From QHBQ01 sp038230695 (GTDB lineage: Bacteria; Chloroflexota; Chloroflexia; QHBQ01), in contig JBBRMT010000118.1 of assembly GCA_038230695.1 (NCBI GenBank), forward strand, positions 1 through 13,928: a stretch of DNA of 13,928 bases, read 5' to 3'. Positions within the stretch are counted from its first letter, which is position 1. Each line of letters opens with the position of its first letter. The translations under genes and the position numbers were made by a program. A model generated the notes under the pieces. It ran no database searches. It had not been told where the DNA came from and worked only from the letters and a program-made list of their open reading frames with translations. Positions 6,696 to 12,508 of the stretch are shown piece by piece.

Positions 6696-7407
6696 TCCCA
6701 GATAGTCCGCTTGCATCGAGGTCGGGGCGGCGTTGGGCAACGTGTTCGCGGATACGGCGCAGGCCGGTGGTATTGCGGAGGTGGGTGGCGAGGTCGTCAC
6801 GGACATCGGTGAGGCGGGCGGCGGATGCCAGGTTGGCTTCGCGCAGCGACTCGTCTATCATGGTGTTGAGGATACCAAGCATCTCCTCGTCGGCCAGGTC
6901 GGGCGACTCGCGGAACAGGGCGCGACGGGTGTTGACATCCTTGCCGGTCATCAGCAGCGCCTGCAGCAATTGGCTACGGTAGACCGCCTTGATCGCGGTA
7001 GCGGCATCCACCCCGCGTCGCAACGCGCTGACTGCGCCGCCCAGTATCTCCAGGGTGGGCAGCAGGCGGGGGCGGTAGAGATACTCATCGTTCTGGCGGG
7101 CGGGCGACATCGCGCCGACTACCCACTGCAGATCCTCGCCAATCGCATCCCATACTTCGTCCTCGCCCATCGCCTCCAGGCCAGGGATGGCGGCGAGTAG
7201 CACGCGATGCTGGCGGTCGTGGTACAGCGCGGGATAGCTGACCATCCCTTGAAAGTGGCAGGTGGGGCAGTCAATCTTGTTCAGTTCACCCGCCGCCAGT
7301 TGATCGGCCAACGCCTCATCGTCGGCTTCGACAATGGTGGTAATATCGCTGACGAACGGCTGCTGGCAGCGCGGGCAGGTGATTTTCACTTGTTGGGTTC
7401 GGGGCAT
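6685..7407 (-). CDS. CpXC-domain protein (zinc-binding, function unknown)
   Basis: The protein has 240 residues from the ATG at 7407, preceded by AAAGGTG at a normal distance. The frame is open to 7440 but that part overlaps the upstream gene. Cys11-Pro-Arg-Cys14 and Cys47-Pro-Thr-Cys50 are the two CPxC motifs that define the CpXC family (Pfam), expected to bind one zinc. The rest (about 60-240) is largely helical, with no membrane segment or signal peptide, so it should be cytosolic. The start lies inside the 3' end of the PRC/MgtE-N/CBS gene (22-base overlap), so the two are almost certainly cotranscribed and perhaps translationally coupled. The family has no established function; a tie to metal handling through its partner is inference. 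The 3' end is built into a seven-base repeat array. Confidence 0.8.
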   Translation of the reverse strand: MPRTQQVKITCPRCQQPFVSDITTIVEADDEALADQLAAGELNKIDCPTCHFQGMVSYPALYHDRQHRVLLAAIPGLEAMGEDEVWDAIGEDLQWVVGAMSPARQNDEYLYRPRLLPTLEILGGAVSALRRGVDAATAIKAVYRSQLLQALLMTGKDVNTRRALFRESPDLADEEMLGILNTMIDESLREANLASAARLTDVRDDLATHLRNTTGLRRIREHVAQRRPDLDASGLSGNDE

Positions 7408-8666
7408 AAGGCAAACACCTTTGGTAGCCTGCGCTTCCACTGCGGGGGCAGCACCACCTCGATTGCATCATCGAGGGTGACAATGCCCAGCATCTTGTTG
7501 TCACCATCCACAACCGGCACCGCCAACAGATTATATTTGGCAAGCACAGCAGCCACATCCTCGCGGCTGAGGTCGGTCGGCACGTCGCCAAGCGGTTCGC
7601 GCATGAAAGCGGAAACCGGCTGGTTGGGGGGGGCGATAATCAGGTCGCGCAGGGTAAGGTAGCCTAGCAGCCGTTGCTGATCGTCGAGGACGTAGACGTA
7701 GTAGATAGTCTCCGCCTCCGGCGCTTCCTCGCGGATCATCTTCATCGTGTCGGCGGCGGTGAAGCTGGGCGCAACAGTGACGAACTCGTTGGTCATTGCG
7801 CCGCCCGCGGTGTCGTCCTCGTAGCCGAGCAGCGCACGCACCGCAATGGCCTCGTCACGATCCATCAGGTTGAGCAGCTCTTCGGCTCGCTCATCGGGCA
7901 ATTCGTTGAGGATGTCGGCGGCCTCGTCGTGGGCCATCTCCTCCAAAATGTCGGCGGCGCGTTCGTTGTCGAGGTGTTCGATAACCGCAACCTGCGACTC
8001 GGTGGTGGGGAACTGCTCCAGCGCGTCCGCCGCATCTTCGTCGGTAAGCGAGCTAATCAGCAAGCTGCCGGTGGCCTCGTCAAGCTGGCTGAGGATGCTG
8101 GCAACATCGGCGGGGTGCAGGCGCGATAGCTGTTCGCGGCTGACCTTCAGCTTGATGCCTTCGGGGCCAATCGAAACCGGGTCTAGCTGCTCCCAGGGGA
8201 TATAACTGCTACTGTCGTGTTCGCGGCTGAACAGGCCAGGGATGCCGATGCGCCGCAGAAGCGCCCTCGCGCTGACATCTGCGCCTACCAGCCGATAATC
8301 GCCCTGCTCCTGCGGGCGGTCGAGGCGTAGATCATTGACGCGCACCACGCGACGGCCATTGGTGTCAATTATCTGGCGGTCAAGGACGCTGTGGTTGAGT
8401 TCGATTTCACTGCCGGTGGGCAAATAGTCGGTCAACTGGCCGAGGTTTGCGGCGAGGGCGATACCTTTGCTGATGCTGTGCGGCTCCATGTCGCTGGCAA
8501 GGTTGGCCGCAACCACCCGCTCCTGCCCGTTCTGATTGATGCCGAAGGCGACCACGCGGGGGAACGCGCCGTCCTCGGCATTGACCATTACCTCGTTGAG
8601 CTTGCCGATCAACGCGCCCTGCGCGTCCTTGACCTGGCGGCCCAGAATCTGGCTGAGGAAAGGCAT
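7386..8666 (-). CDS. PRC-barrel, MgtE N-terminal and CBS-pair protein without a transporter domain
   Basis: The protein has 426 residues from the ATG at 8666, chosen for its full AAGGAGGTGG ribosome binding site 9 bases upstream. The frame is open a further 108 codons, discussed separately. Domains in order are two PRC-barrel-like segments (about 1-90 and 90-175), an MgtE N-terminal helical domain (about 181-285, opening 'LHPADVASILSQLD'), and two CBS motifs (about 291-345 and 352-405). In the MgtE magnesium channel the N domain and CBS pair sense Mg2+ and gate the pore. Here the membrane domain is missing and there is no hydrophobic helix. The C-terminus 'PPQWKRRLPKVF' follows directly. Such soluble versions probably sense a metal or nucleotide and act on a separate partner. 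In other genomes I recall them beside Nramp-type transporters; here the neighbour is a CpXC protein. Confidence 0.85.
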   Translation of the reverse strand: MPFLSQILGRQVKDAQGALIGKLNEVMVNAEDGAFPRVVAFGINQNGQERVVAANLASDMEPHSISKGIALAANLGQLTDYLPTGSEIELNHSVLDRQIIDTNGRRVVRVNDLRLDRPQEQGDYRLVGADVSARALLRRIGIPGLFSREHDSSSYIPWEQLDPVSIGPEGIKLKVSREQLSRLHPADVASILSQLDEATGSLLISSLTDEDAADALEQFPTTESQVAVIEHLDNERAADILEEMAHDEAADILNELPDERAEELLNLMDRDEAIAVRALLGYEDDTAGGAMTNEFVTVAPSFTAADTMKMIREEAPEAETIYYVYVLDDQQRLLGYLTLRDLIIAPPNQPVSAFMREPLGDVPTDLSREDVAAVLAKYNLLAVPVVDGDNKMLGIVTLDDAIEVVLPPQWKRRLPKVFALCPEPNK

Positions 8667-8671
8667 AATAA

Positions 8672-8719
8672 ACCACCTCCTTTGGATTCGCTGCCAAAGC
8701 AGCGGGTTAGTGAGGTGGT
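8672..8719 (-). promoter_or_regulatory. Nested hairpin that can sequester the ribosome binding site of the PRC/MgtE-N/CBS gene
   Basis: The strand complementary to the ribosome binding site, GAGGTGGT on the plus strand (8712-8719), is a perfect 8-base inverse of ACCACCTC (8672-8679). Inside lies a second stem, CGCTGC (8689-8694) with GCAGCG (8699-8704), and a 4-base loop. In the minus-strand mRNA the outer stem would cover most of AAGGAGGTGG just before the ATG at 8666. This is the classic shape of a translational switch. No ligand can be named. Confidence 0.5.
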
Positions 8720-8756
8720 GATTGGCAAGCAGGCCAGCGCCGGCCACTACCGCTAA

Positions 8757-8762
8757 ATTATA
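8757..8762 (-). promoter_or_regulatory. Possible secondary -10 box
   Basis: TATAAT on the minus strand, about 90 bases before the ATG at 8666. The region 17 bases upstream (TTCTCC) is a poor -35 box and lies in a palindrome (8775-8801). It is a candidate internal promoter only. Confidence 0.3.
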
Positions 8763-8774
8763 ACACGGAGTTCG

Positions 8775-8801
8775 GTAGGGGAGAAGCAATGTTCTCCCTA
8801 C
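8775..8801. repeat. Palindrome GTAGGGGAGAA / TTCTCCCTAC
   Basis: GTAGGGGAGAA (8775-8785) pairs with TTCTCCCTAC (8792-8801) over 10 bp with one bulged G and a 6-base loop. It lies where the -35 box of the candidate internal promoter would be, so it could be an operator. It also has the look of a dispersed GC-rich palindrome; compare 9520-9541. Confidence 0.6.
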
Positions 8802-8918
8802 GGCAGTGGTTAGCGCGGCGCGACAAACACGCACCTCATGTTCGACTGGGATAGTGGGCGGCGGAGGGATCTCCGGGTTGCCCATTGCTATGCTACTAGA
8901 GCCAGCGTCCATGTCTAA

Positions 8919-8927
8919 CCACCTCCT
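8919..8927 (-). promoter_or_regulatory. Upstream ribosome-binding-like site with in-frame ATG at 8912
   Basis: AGGAGGTGG on the minus strand precedes an ATG at 8910-8912 by six bases. The 11 bases AGGAGGTGGTT are identical to those at the preferred start (8666). Both ATGs are in the same open frame, so use of this one would add 82 residues containing a Pro-rich stretch ('IPPPPTIP') and no recognised domain. It is either an alternative start or a leader peptide fused in frame. Confidence 0.35.
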
Positions 8928-8929
8928 CT

Positions 8930-9008
8930 CAGCACGACAAGGCAGGGTGAATGTTGAATCTTGAATGTAGATTATCGAATCCAGGTTCATCTTGCCTTAC
9001 CTCTGCTG
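8930..9008 (-). promoter_or_regulatory. Compound hairpin in the leader of the PRC/MgtE-N/CBS gene
   Basis: CAGCA (8930-8934) pairs with TGCTG (9004-9008). After a small internal loop, AAGGCA (8939-8944) pairs with TGCCTT (8993-8998), and pairing continues inward with two A-C mismatches on the minus strand. On the plus strand those two positions are G-U, so a plus-strand RNA would fold slightly better. Either way it is an extended stem in untranslated DNA. Confidence 0.4.
8948..8968. repeat. Seven-base tandem repeat in the leader
   Basis: Three units, TGAATGT, TGAATCT and TGAATGT, located in the loop of the compound hairpin at 8930-9008. Confidence 0.75.
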
Positions 9009-9040
9009 CACGCAAGCGGGCTGGTGCTGCTGTTGCGTGC
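9008..9040 (-). promoter_or_regulatory. Hairpin at the expected 5' end of the leader RNA
   Basis: GCACGCAA (9008-9015) and TTGCGTGC (9033-9040) are perfect 8-base inverted arms with a 17-base loop. The promoter at 9047-9075 predicts transcription from about 9040, so this stem would begin at or next to the first transcribed base and could stabilise the RNA. Confidence 0.45.
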
Positions 9041-9046
9041 GATATG

Positions 9047-9075
9047 AGTATAAGCCCCATTAAGCTAAAAGTCAA
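9047..9075 (-). promoter_or_regulatory. Near-consensus sigma-70-type promoter for the PRC/MgtE-N/CBS and CpXC genes
   Basis: On the minus strand, TTGACT (9070-9075) and TATACT (9047-9052) are 17 bases apart, each 5 of 6 to the consensus with ideal spacing. The TGA inside the -35 box is the stop codon (9072-9074) of the preceding gene. It predicts a leader of about 370 bases before the ATG at 8666. The 405-base gap (8667-9071) is filled by this leader, its hairpins, one repeat array and one palindrome. Confidence 0.7.
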
Positions 9076-9404
9076 TGATGATTGGCAGATGCGCCATTAT
9101 CCTCGCGCTGTTCCATCATGGTCAGGCTCGCCATCGCTGCGTTCATCAGGTCGGACACGCTCATGCCGCTCTGCTCCACGGCGCGGGCAATCATGCGGGG
9201 CAGGAACTCGCGCATCGCCTCCTGCCGCTCATCCATGCTCATATTGCCCAGCAGCGTGTCCACAATCTTATCGGCCAGGGCGTAGCGGTCTTCGTTGTTG
9301 AGTTTCTCCAAGAGGCGGGTCGCCACGGTGGTAAGCAGGTCGGCCTTGTCCTCGCGGCTCATGCGGGCAAATGCCTGATCGATCGCGTTCTCCATCAAAC
9401 CCAT
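9072..9404 (-). CDS. Small helical protein of unknown function (110 residues)
   Basis: The ATG at 9404 follows AAGGAGC at a good distance and a promoter lies 40 bases upstream, so this is very likely a real gene. I do not recognise the family. The protein is predicted by eye to be almost all helix, charged and amphipathic: 'MSREDKADLLTTVATRLLEKL', 'DRYALADKIVDTLLGNMSMDE', then a Met-rich segment ('MSVSDLMNAAMASLTMMEQ'). It has no Cys, signal peptide or membrane segment, so it should be cytosolic. Internal similarity between the 'REDKADLL' and 'NEDRYALADKI' parts suggests a helical repeat or dimerisation fold. Its stop codon lies within the -35 box of the next gene. Its position before a metal-sensor-like gene may be chance, because each gene has its own promoter. 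Confidence 0.7.
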   Translation of the reverse strand: MGLMENAIDQAFARMSREDKADLLTTVATRLLEKLNNEDRYALADKIVDTLLGNMSMDERQEAMREFLPRMIARAVEQSGMSVSDLMNAAMASLTMMEQREDNGASANHH

Positions 9405-9443
9405 TAGCTTGCTCCTTGTCTGCTACCAATAGTTCCACCTGTT

Positions 9444-9473
9444 ATTATACCACACTGATTTGTGAAAAAACAA
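9444..9473 (-). promoter_or_regulatory. Extended -10 promoter for the 110-residue gene
   Basis: On the minus strand, TATAAT (9444-9449) is preceded by TGG, an extended -10 motif. A weak -35 (TTGTTT, 9468-9473) lies 18 bases upstream. Transcription would begin near 9437, about 33 bases before the ATG. Confidence 0.6.
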
Positions 9474-9519
9474 ACGTATAGCGATTAATCGGGTGCGGTA
9501 CAAGTTATTGGGTAAAGGT

Positions 9520-9541
9520 AGGGCGGGCAGTGGTCCGCCCT
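9520..9541. repeat. GC-rich palindrome between yqgF and the 110-residue gene
   Basis: AGGGCGG (9520-9526) and CCGCCCT (9535-9541) form a perfect 7-bp stem with an 8-base loop. It lies 19 bases past the yqgF stop and could end that transcript, but no T run follows on the minus strand. The form (AGGG arm, GCA loop start, CCCT arm) resembles the palindrome at 8775-8801. Confidence 0.5.
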
Positions 9542-9559
9542 GGTGAGGAAGTTAACCTG

Positions 9560-10024
9560 CTAATAATCAGTAGCCCACCTACGTAAATCAGGAGGAGGCA
9601 GCAGGAAGTGGCTGTCGGAGTGGGCATCGAGGTAGGACTGGAGGATGACGGCGGCGGCGTTGCTATCTATAATCAGCTTGCGCTTCTTGGGGGGGATGCG
9701 CTGGCGGGATAGCAGCTTGTCGGCCTGCACGGTGGAGAGGCGCTCATCCCAGTAATCAATCGGAATCGTTGTGGCTGCCGCCAGTCTAGCGCCGAAATCG
9801 CGGGCCTTAACCGCCTCGATGCCCTCCTCGCCGCGCAAACTGAGTGGCAGGCCGACCACGATCGTACCCGCCTCCTGCTCGTCGGCAAGCCGCACCAGGT
9901 TATCAATATCCTGGCGCGGGCCGATGCAATTATAGGTGAGCAAGGGGCGGGCCAGCCAGCCAAGTTCGTCGCTGACTGCCACGCCAATGCGCTTGCTACC
10001 CAGGTCGAGGCACATTGTTCTCAT
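9560..10024 (-). CDS. yqgF: RuvX/YqgF family nuclease (pre-16S rRNA processing or Holliday junction resolution)
   Basis: The protein has 154 residues, slightly long for the family. It has the RNase-H-like fold. Visible motifs are 'CLDLGSKRIGVAVSDELG' (5-22, first catalytic Asp7), 'TIVVGLPLSLRGEEG' (54-68), 'DERLSTVQA' (93-101, acidic residue after the third strand) and 'IDSNAAAVILQSYL' (119-132), where Asp120 is the last catalytic acid. Family members process the 5' end of 16S rRNA in E. coli and resolve Holliday junctions in some species. The ATG at 10024 gives the usual N-terminus, but no ribosome binding site precedes it because the space is filled by a seven-base repeat. ATG 10015 is an alternative. 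alaS and yqgF are often neighbours in bacteria; here one extra gene lies between them. Confidence 0.92.
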   Translation of the reverse strand: MRTMCLDLGSKRIGVAVSDELGWLARPLLTYNCIGPRQDIDNLVRLADEQEAGTIVVGLPLSLRGEEGIEAVKARDFGARLAAATTIPIDYWDERLSTVQADKLLSRQRIPPKKRKLIIDSNAAAVILQSYLDAHSDSHFLLPPPDLRRWATDY

Positions 10025-10033
10025 ATATCGGAT

Positions 10034-10054
10034 GGTAGAAGGCAGAAGGTAGAA
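10034..10054. repeat. Seven-base tandem repeat upstream of yqgF
   Basis: Three units, GGTAGAA, GGCAGAA and GGTAGAA, occupy most of the 35-base gap between the stop at 10060 and the yqgF start. They displace any normal ribosome binding site, so yqgF may depend on translation of the gene before it. Confidence 0.75.
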
Positions 10055-10059
10055 TTGCG

Positions 10060-12408
10060 CTAATGCGTTGCGGTTGCCGCAGCAGGAGCGGGCGTGCCAG
10101 ATGCGCTGGCGCTGGGCTGCACGGTGATTTTGTCGGCGTTGAGGGTGCCATCGTTATTGCCGCTGCCAGGGGTAATCATAATCTGCACACTGGAGATCGC
10201 CGGATAGCGGGCGATGATGCTCTGGCGTAGGCGGGCAATGCTCTCGCTGGCCTTATGACCAACTAGCATCTGGCGCACTCCATCCAACGTAGCCGCATCT
10301 ATGTTATATGTAGCCGAGGCCGAGGCGGAAGCCTGGTAGACGTAGCCATTGGCGGCGGACTGTAGCTGCCCGGCGTTGACCTTGATGCTGCCAGGATCGA
10401 GGTTGAGGTTGTGGGCAGCCTTCGCGATGCTCTGCTGCACCGCGATGCTGGCCGCTGCTCTGGCATCCTGCGGGTTGAAGGCGTAGGCGTGCGCGGCGCG
10501 GGTAACTACGGCGGTCAGGTTGCTGCCATCCTCGCCTACCTTGTGGTCGGCTACGATCCTGGGGTCGCCATCATAACCGAAGGTTTGGGTGATCAACATC
10601 CGCCCTTGTACCTGGGCGTTGATCGCGTCCGGGATGCGGGCATTGACCTTGGCGATCAGGCCGCCGATCAGGTTGTTATAATCGGCCTCGGAGATGACCG
10701 GGATGTTGATGATAGTTGCGCCGCTAGCATCGTCGGTGTTCTGATATTGCAGCGAACCAACTGCCCCATTCAGGGTATAGGCAGTAACATGAGTAGGGCC
10801 AACCGCCTCAGCCTGCACCCGCACGTAGCTGGTGCCAATTATGCCGCCGAGCAGGTTGCTGGCAGGCACAATTACTGTGCTAGGGAAAAAGAAGCTGGTG
10901 TTGCCGCCCGCGATGCGCGTGCCAGCAGCAATGGTGGCGGAGGCGCTGCTGGGATTGACGATTTTCAGAGTGGTATGGTCGTTGCCGGTTGGTTGCGGGC
11001 GGGTGCTGGTTGCGCTAATCGTGCCGGTTTCGCTGATGGCAATGCTGATCGGCTGGGCGGCAACCGGCGCAGCGGTGGCGCTGGCTGGCACCGTGGGCAG
11101 CGGGTTGGTCGCAGCAAGCGGCACGGTGATAGTGCTGCTTGGGCTGATCGCGGCGGTAAACGCAGCCAGGCGGGAGGAAGGGCTGGCGCGATAATCGGCT
11201 TGGGGGCTGCTGTTCAGTAGCGCCTGGCCGTTGAGAGCAATGGGGACACTAACCTGCTGGCTGACCGCAATGGTGCGCGGGGTTAGGGTGACTATTGCGC
11301 TGGGGGCCGCGCCGCCCAGGTTTAGCACTAGATAGACAACCGCGCCGAGACCCAGCAACAGCAGCAATATCAGCGCGGCAAACATGAAGCGGCGGGAACT
11401 CTCGCGCTGACGACGCAGGGTTACGGCATCGGCGCGAACGGGCTGGCGGCCAGCGCCGATGGTGCGGGGAGGGGCGGCAAGCACAGCGGCAGCGGCGGTC
11501 TTGCTCTGGCTGGGCGGTCGGCTGACCGGCACGGGCATGGTGGGGGCATCATCGGTGGCAAGCATGGTTGCGCTATCGCCAGCGCCAGCCAGTACGACTG
11601 CTGGGGCCGCTGCGCCATCGCCAGCAGCCATGCCGTTGCTGGTCTTGGCTTTAATCTTAATCTTGCCAGTGATGGACATCGGCGCAGCAAGCGAGGTAGA
11701 AGCGGGCGTTCGGCTATCAATGGAGGCAGGCGCGGATGGGGGTGGCTCTGCGGTGAAGCGCGGCGAGCGGGGGCGTGATGAAGCGGCAGCAGCGGCATCA
11801 CGGTCGTGGCGGGCATCGCGTGAGCTTGGGCGGCGGTCACGCTCTCGCGGCGATGGTGGCGCATCGCCTGCCCCCATGATGCGCGGACGGGTAAGGCTGG
11901 CAGCGGGCGATGCGGCAGGCGCAGGTGACGGAGGCCGCGTAGCATCCACTTCTTCGGCATCGAAGTTCATCCCCGCAATATCGGCGGGCAGGTCGGCATC
12001 GTCGGGCAGCATAGGTGGTTCGCTCAGGCGCGAGGTGGCTGGGGTGACGTTGGCGGGCGGCGCAGTTATGTACTGGTCAGGGGTTTGATCATCTGCAGAA
12101 GCGGAGTCTGAAGGCGCATTGAAGCTGGCCGCGCCTGCTGTGGGAGCTACGCTTACGTTGAAGCTGAGGATGCGGGCGAGGCCAAAGCGGGTGCGGTCGT
12201 GGGGGTCTACGATCAGAGTCAGACGCAGGCCTGCCCGCCGCTCAAGCTCACGCAATTGCTCGAACTCCGGCAGGGTGGATGGCACCGTCGCGTTCTGCGG
12301 CACCACCAGATTGATACTGCGCCCGCCGCTGGCAATCAGCCGCTGGTTAAGCGAATCGATCGTGTCGCCCGGCTGCACCTCGACCGTAACATTCTGCTCC
12401 TGGGCCAT
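10060..12408 (-). CDS. Baseplate-J-like single-pass membrane protein with cytoplasmic N-terminal domain
   Basis: The protein has 782 residues from the ATG at 12408 (AAGGGGG upstream). The frame is open to 12480, but that part translates a repeat array. Residues 1-88 form a compact alpha/beta-looking domain ('VEVQPGDTIDSL', 'INLVVPQNATV', 'LRLTLIVDPHDR'). About 90-335 is a long disordered Ala/Pro/Ser/Arg region. One helix lies at about 340-361, preceded by Arg-rich sequence, so the N-terminus is inside. The outer part begins 'AIVTLTPRTIAVSQQVSV'. It later has a stretch (about 500-600) with 'GTRIAGGNTSFFF', 'VRVQAEAVGPTHVTAYTLNGAVGSL' and 'GATIINIPVISEADYNNL', which fits the baseplate J/gp47 pattern used to name similar proteins. 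There are no other phage or contractile-tail genes nearby, so a tail role is unlikely. The function is unknown. Confidence 0.75.
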   Translation of the reverse strand: MAQEQNVTVEVQPGDTIDSLNQRLIASGGRSINLVVPQNATVPSTLPEFEQLRELERRAGLRLTLIVDPHDRTRFGLARILSFNVSVAPTAGAASFNAPSDSASADDQTPDQYITAPPANVTPATSRLSEPPMLPDDADLPADIAGMNFDAEEVDATRPPSPAPAASPAASLTRPRIMGAGDAPPSPRERDRRPSSRDARHDRDAAAAASSRPRSPRFTAEPPPSAPASIDSRTPASTSLAAPMSITGKIKIKAKTSNGMAAGDGAAAPAVVLAGAGDSATMLATDDAPTMPVPVSRPPSQSKTAAAAVLAAPPRTIGAGRQPVRADAVTLRRQRESSRRFMFAALILLLLLGLGAVVYLVLNLGGAAPSAIVTLTPRTIAVSQQVSVPIALNGQALLNSSPQADYRASPSSRLAAFTAAISPSSTITVPLAATNPLPTVPASATAAPVAAQPISIAISETGTISATSTRPQPTGNDHTTLKIVNPSSASATIAAGTRIAGGNTSFFFPSTVIVPASNLLGGIIGTSYVRVQAEAVGPTHVTAYTLNGAVGSLQYQNTDDASGATIINIPVISEADYNNLIGGLIAKVNARIPDAINAQVQGRMLITQTFGYDGDPRIVADHKVGEDGSNLTAVVTRAAHAYAFNPQDARAAASIAVQQSIAKAAHNLNLDPGSIKVNAGQLQSAANGYVYQASASASATYNIDAATLDGVRQMLVGHKASESIARLRQSIIARYPAISSVQIMITPGSGNNDGTLNADKITVQPSASASGTPAPAAATATH

Positions 12409-12424
12409 TGTTACCCCCTTCGGG

Positions 12425-12508
12425 GAGTTTTGAGTTTTGAGTTCTAATTTCTGAGTTAAAGACAGCAACGTGCAACTCAAAACTCAAAACTCAAAACTCA
12501 AAACTCAT
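12425..12508. repeat. Large inverted repeat made of seven-base units, directly after alaS
   Basis: Five units starting GAGTTTT (12425-12459, the fourth degenerate) face five units of AACTCAA (12474-12508). The arms match at 29 of 33 positions around a 16-base loop. One end touches the alaS stop codon (12508-12510) and the other reaches the ribosome binding site of the next gene (12414-12420). Next to it, CCCC and GGGG (12415-12425) can make a small stem that covers that site. In RNA this would be a 33-bp hairpin, possibly a terminator, attenuator or processing site. Confidence 0.85.

Noticed and set aside
8930..9040. M-box magnesium riboswitch
   Set aside because: Position before an MgtE-type gene fits, but I cannot find the conserved M-box core sequences by eye. 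A covariance-model search would settle it.
10411..11220. Plus-strand open frame of 269 codons opposite the baseplate-J-like gene
   Set aside because: It is Gly/Ala/Arg-rich antisense translation of a GC-rich gene; no start signal or domain.
10060..12408. Phage tail, R-type tailocin or contractile injection system
   Set aside because: Only a single baseplate-J-like stretch; the protein has a membrane helix and no sheath, tube, spike or lysis gene is nearby.
12409..12480. N-terminal extension of the baseplate-J-like protein to 12480
   Set aside because: The 24 extra codons translate the seven-base array; the ATG at 12408 has its own ribosome binding site.
6543..12508. CRISPR array
   Set aside because: Repeats are seven bases in direct tandem without unique spacers.
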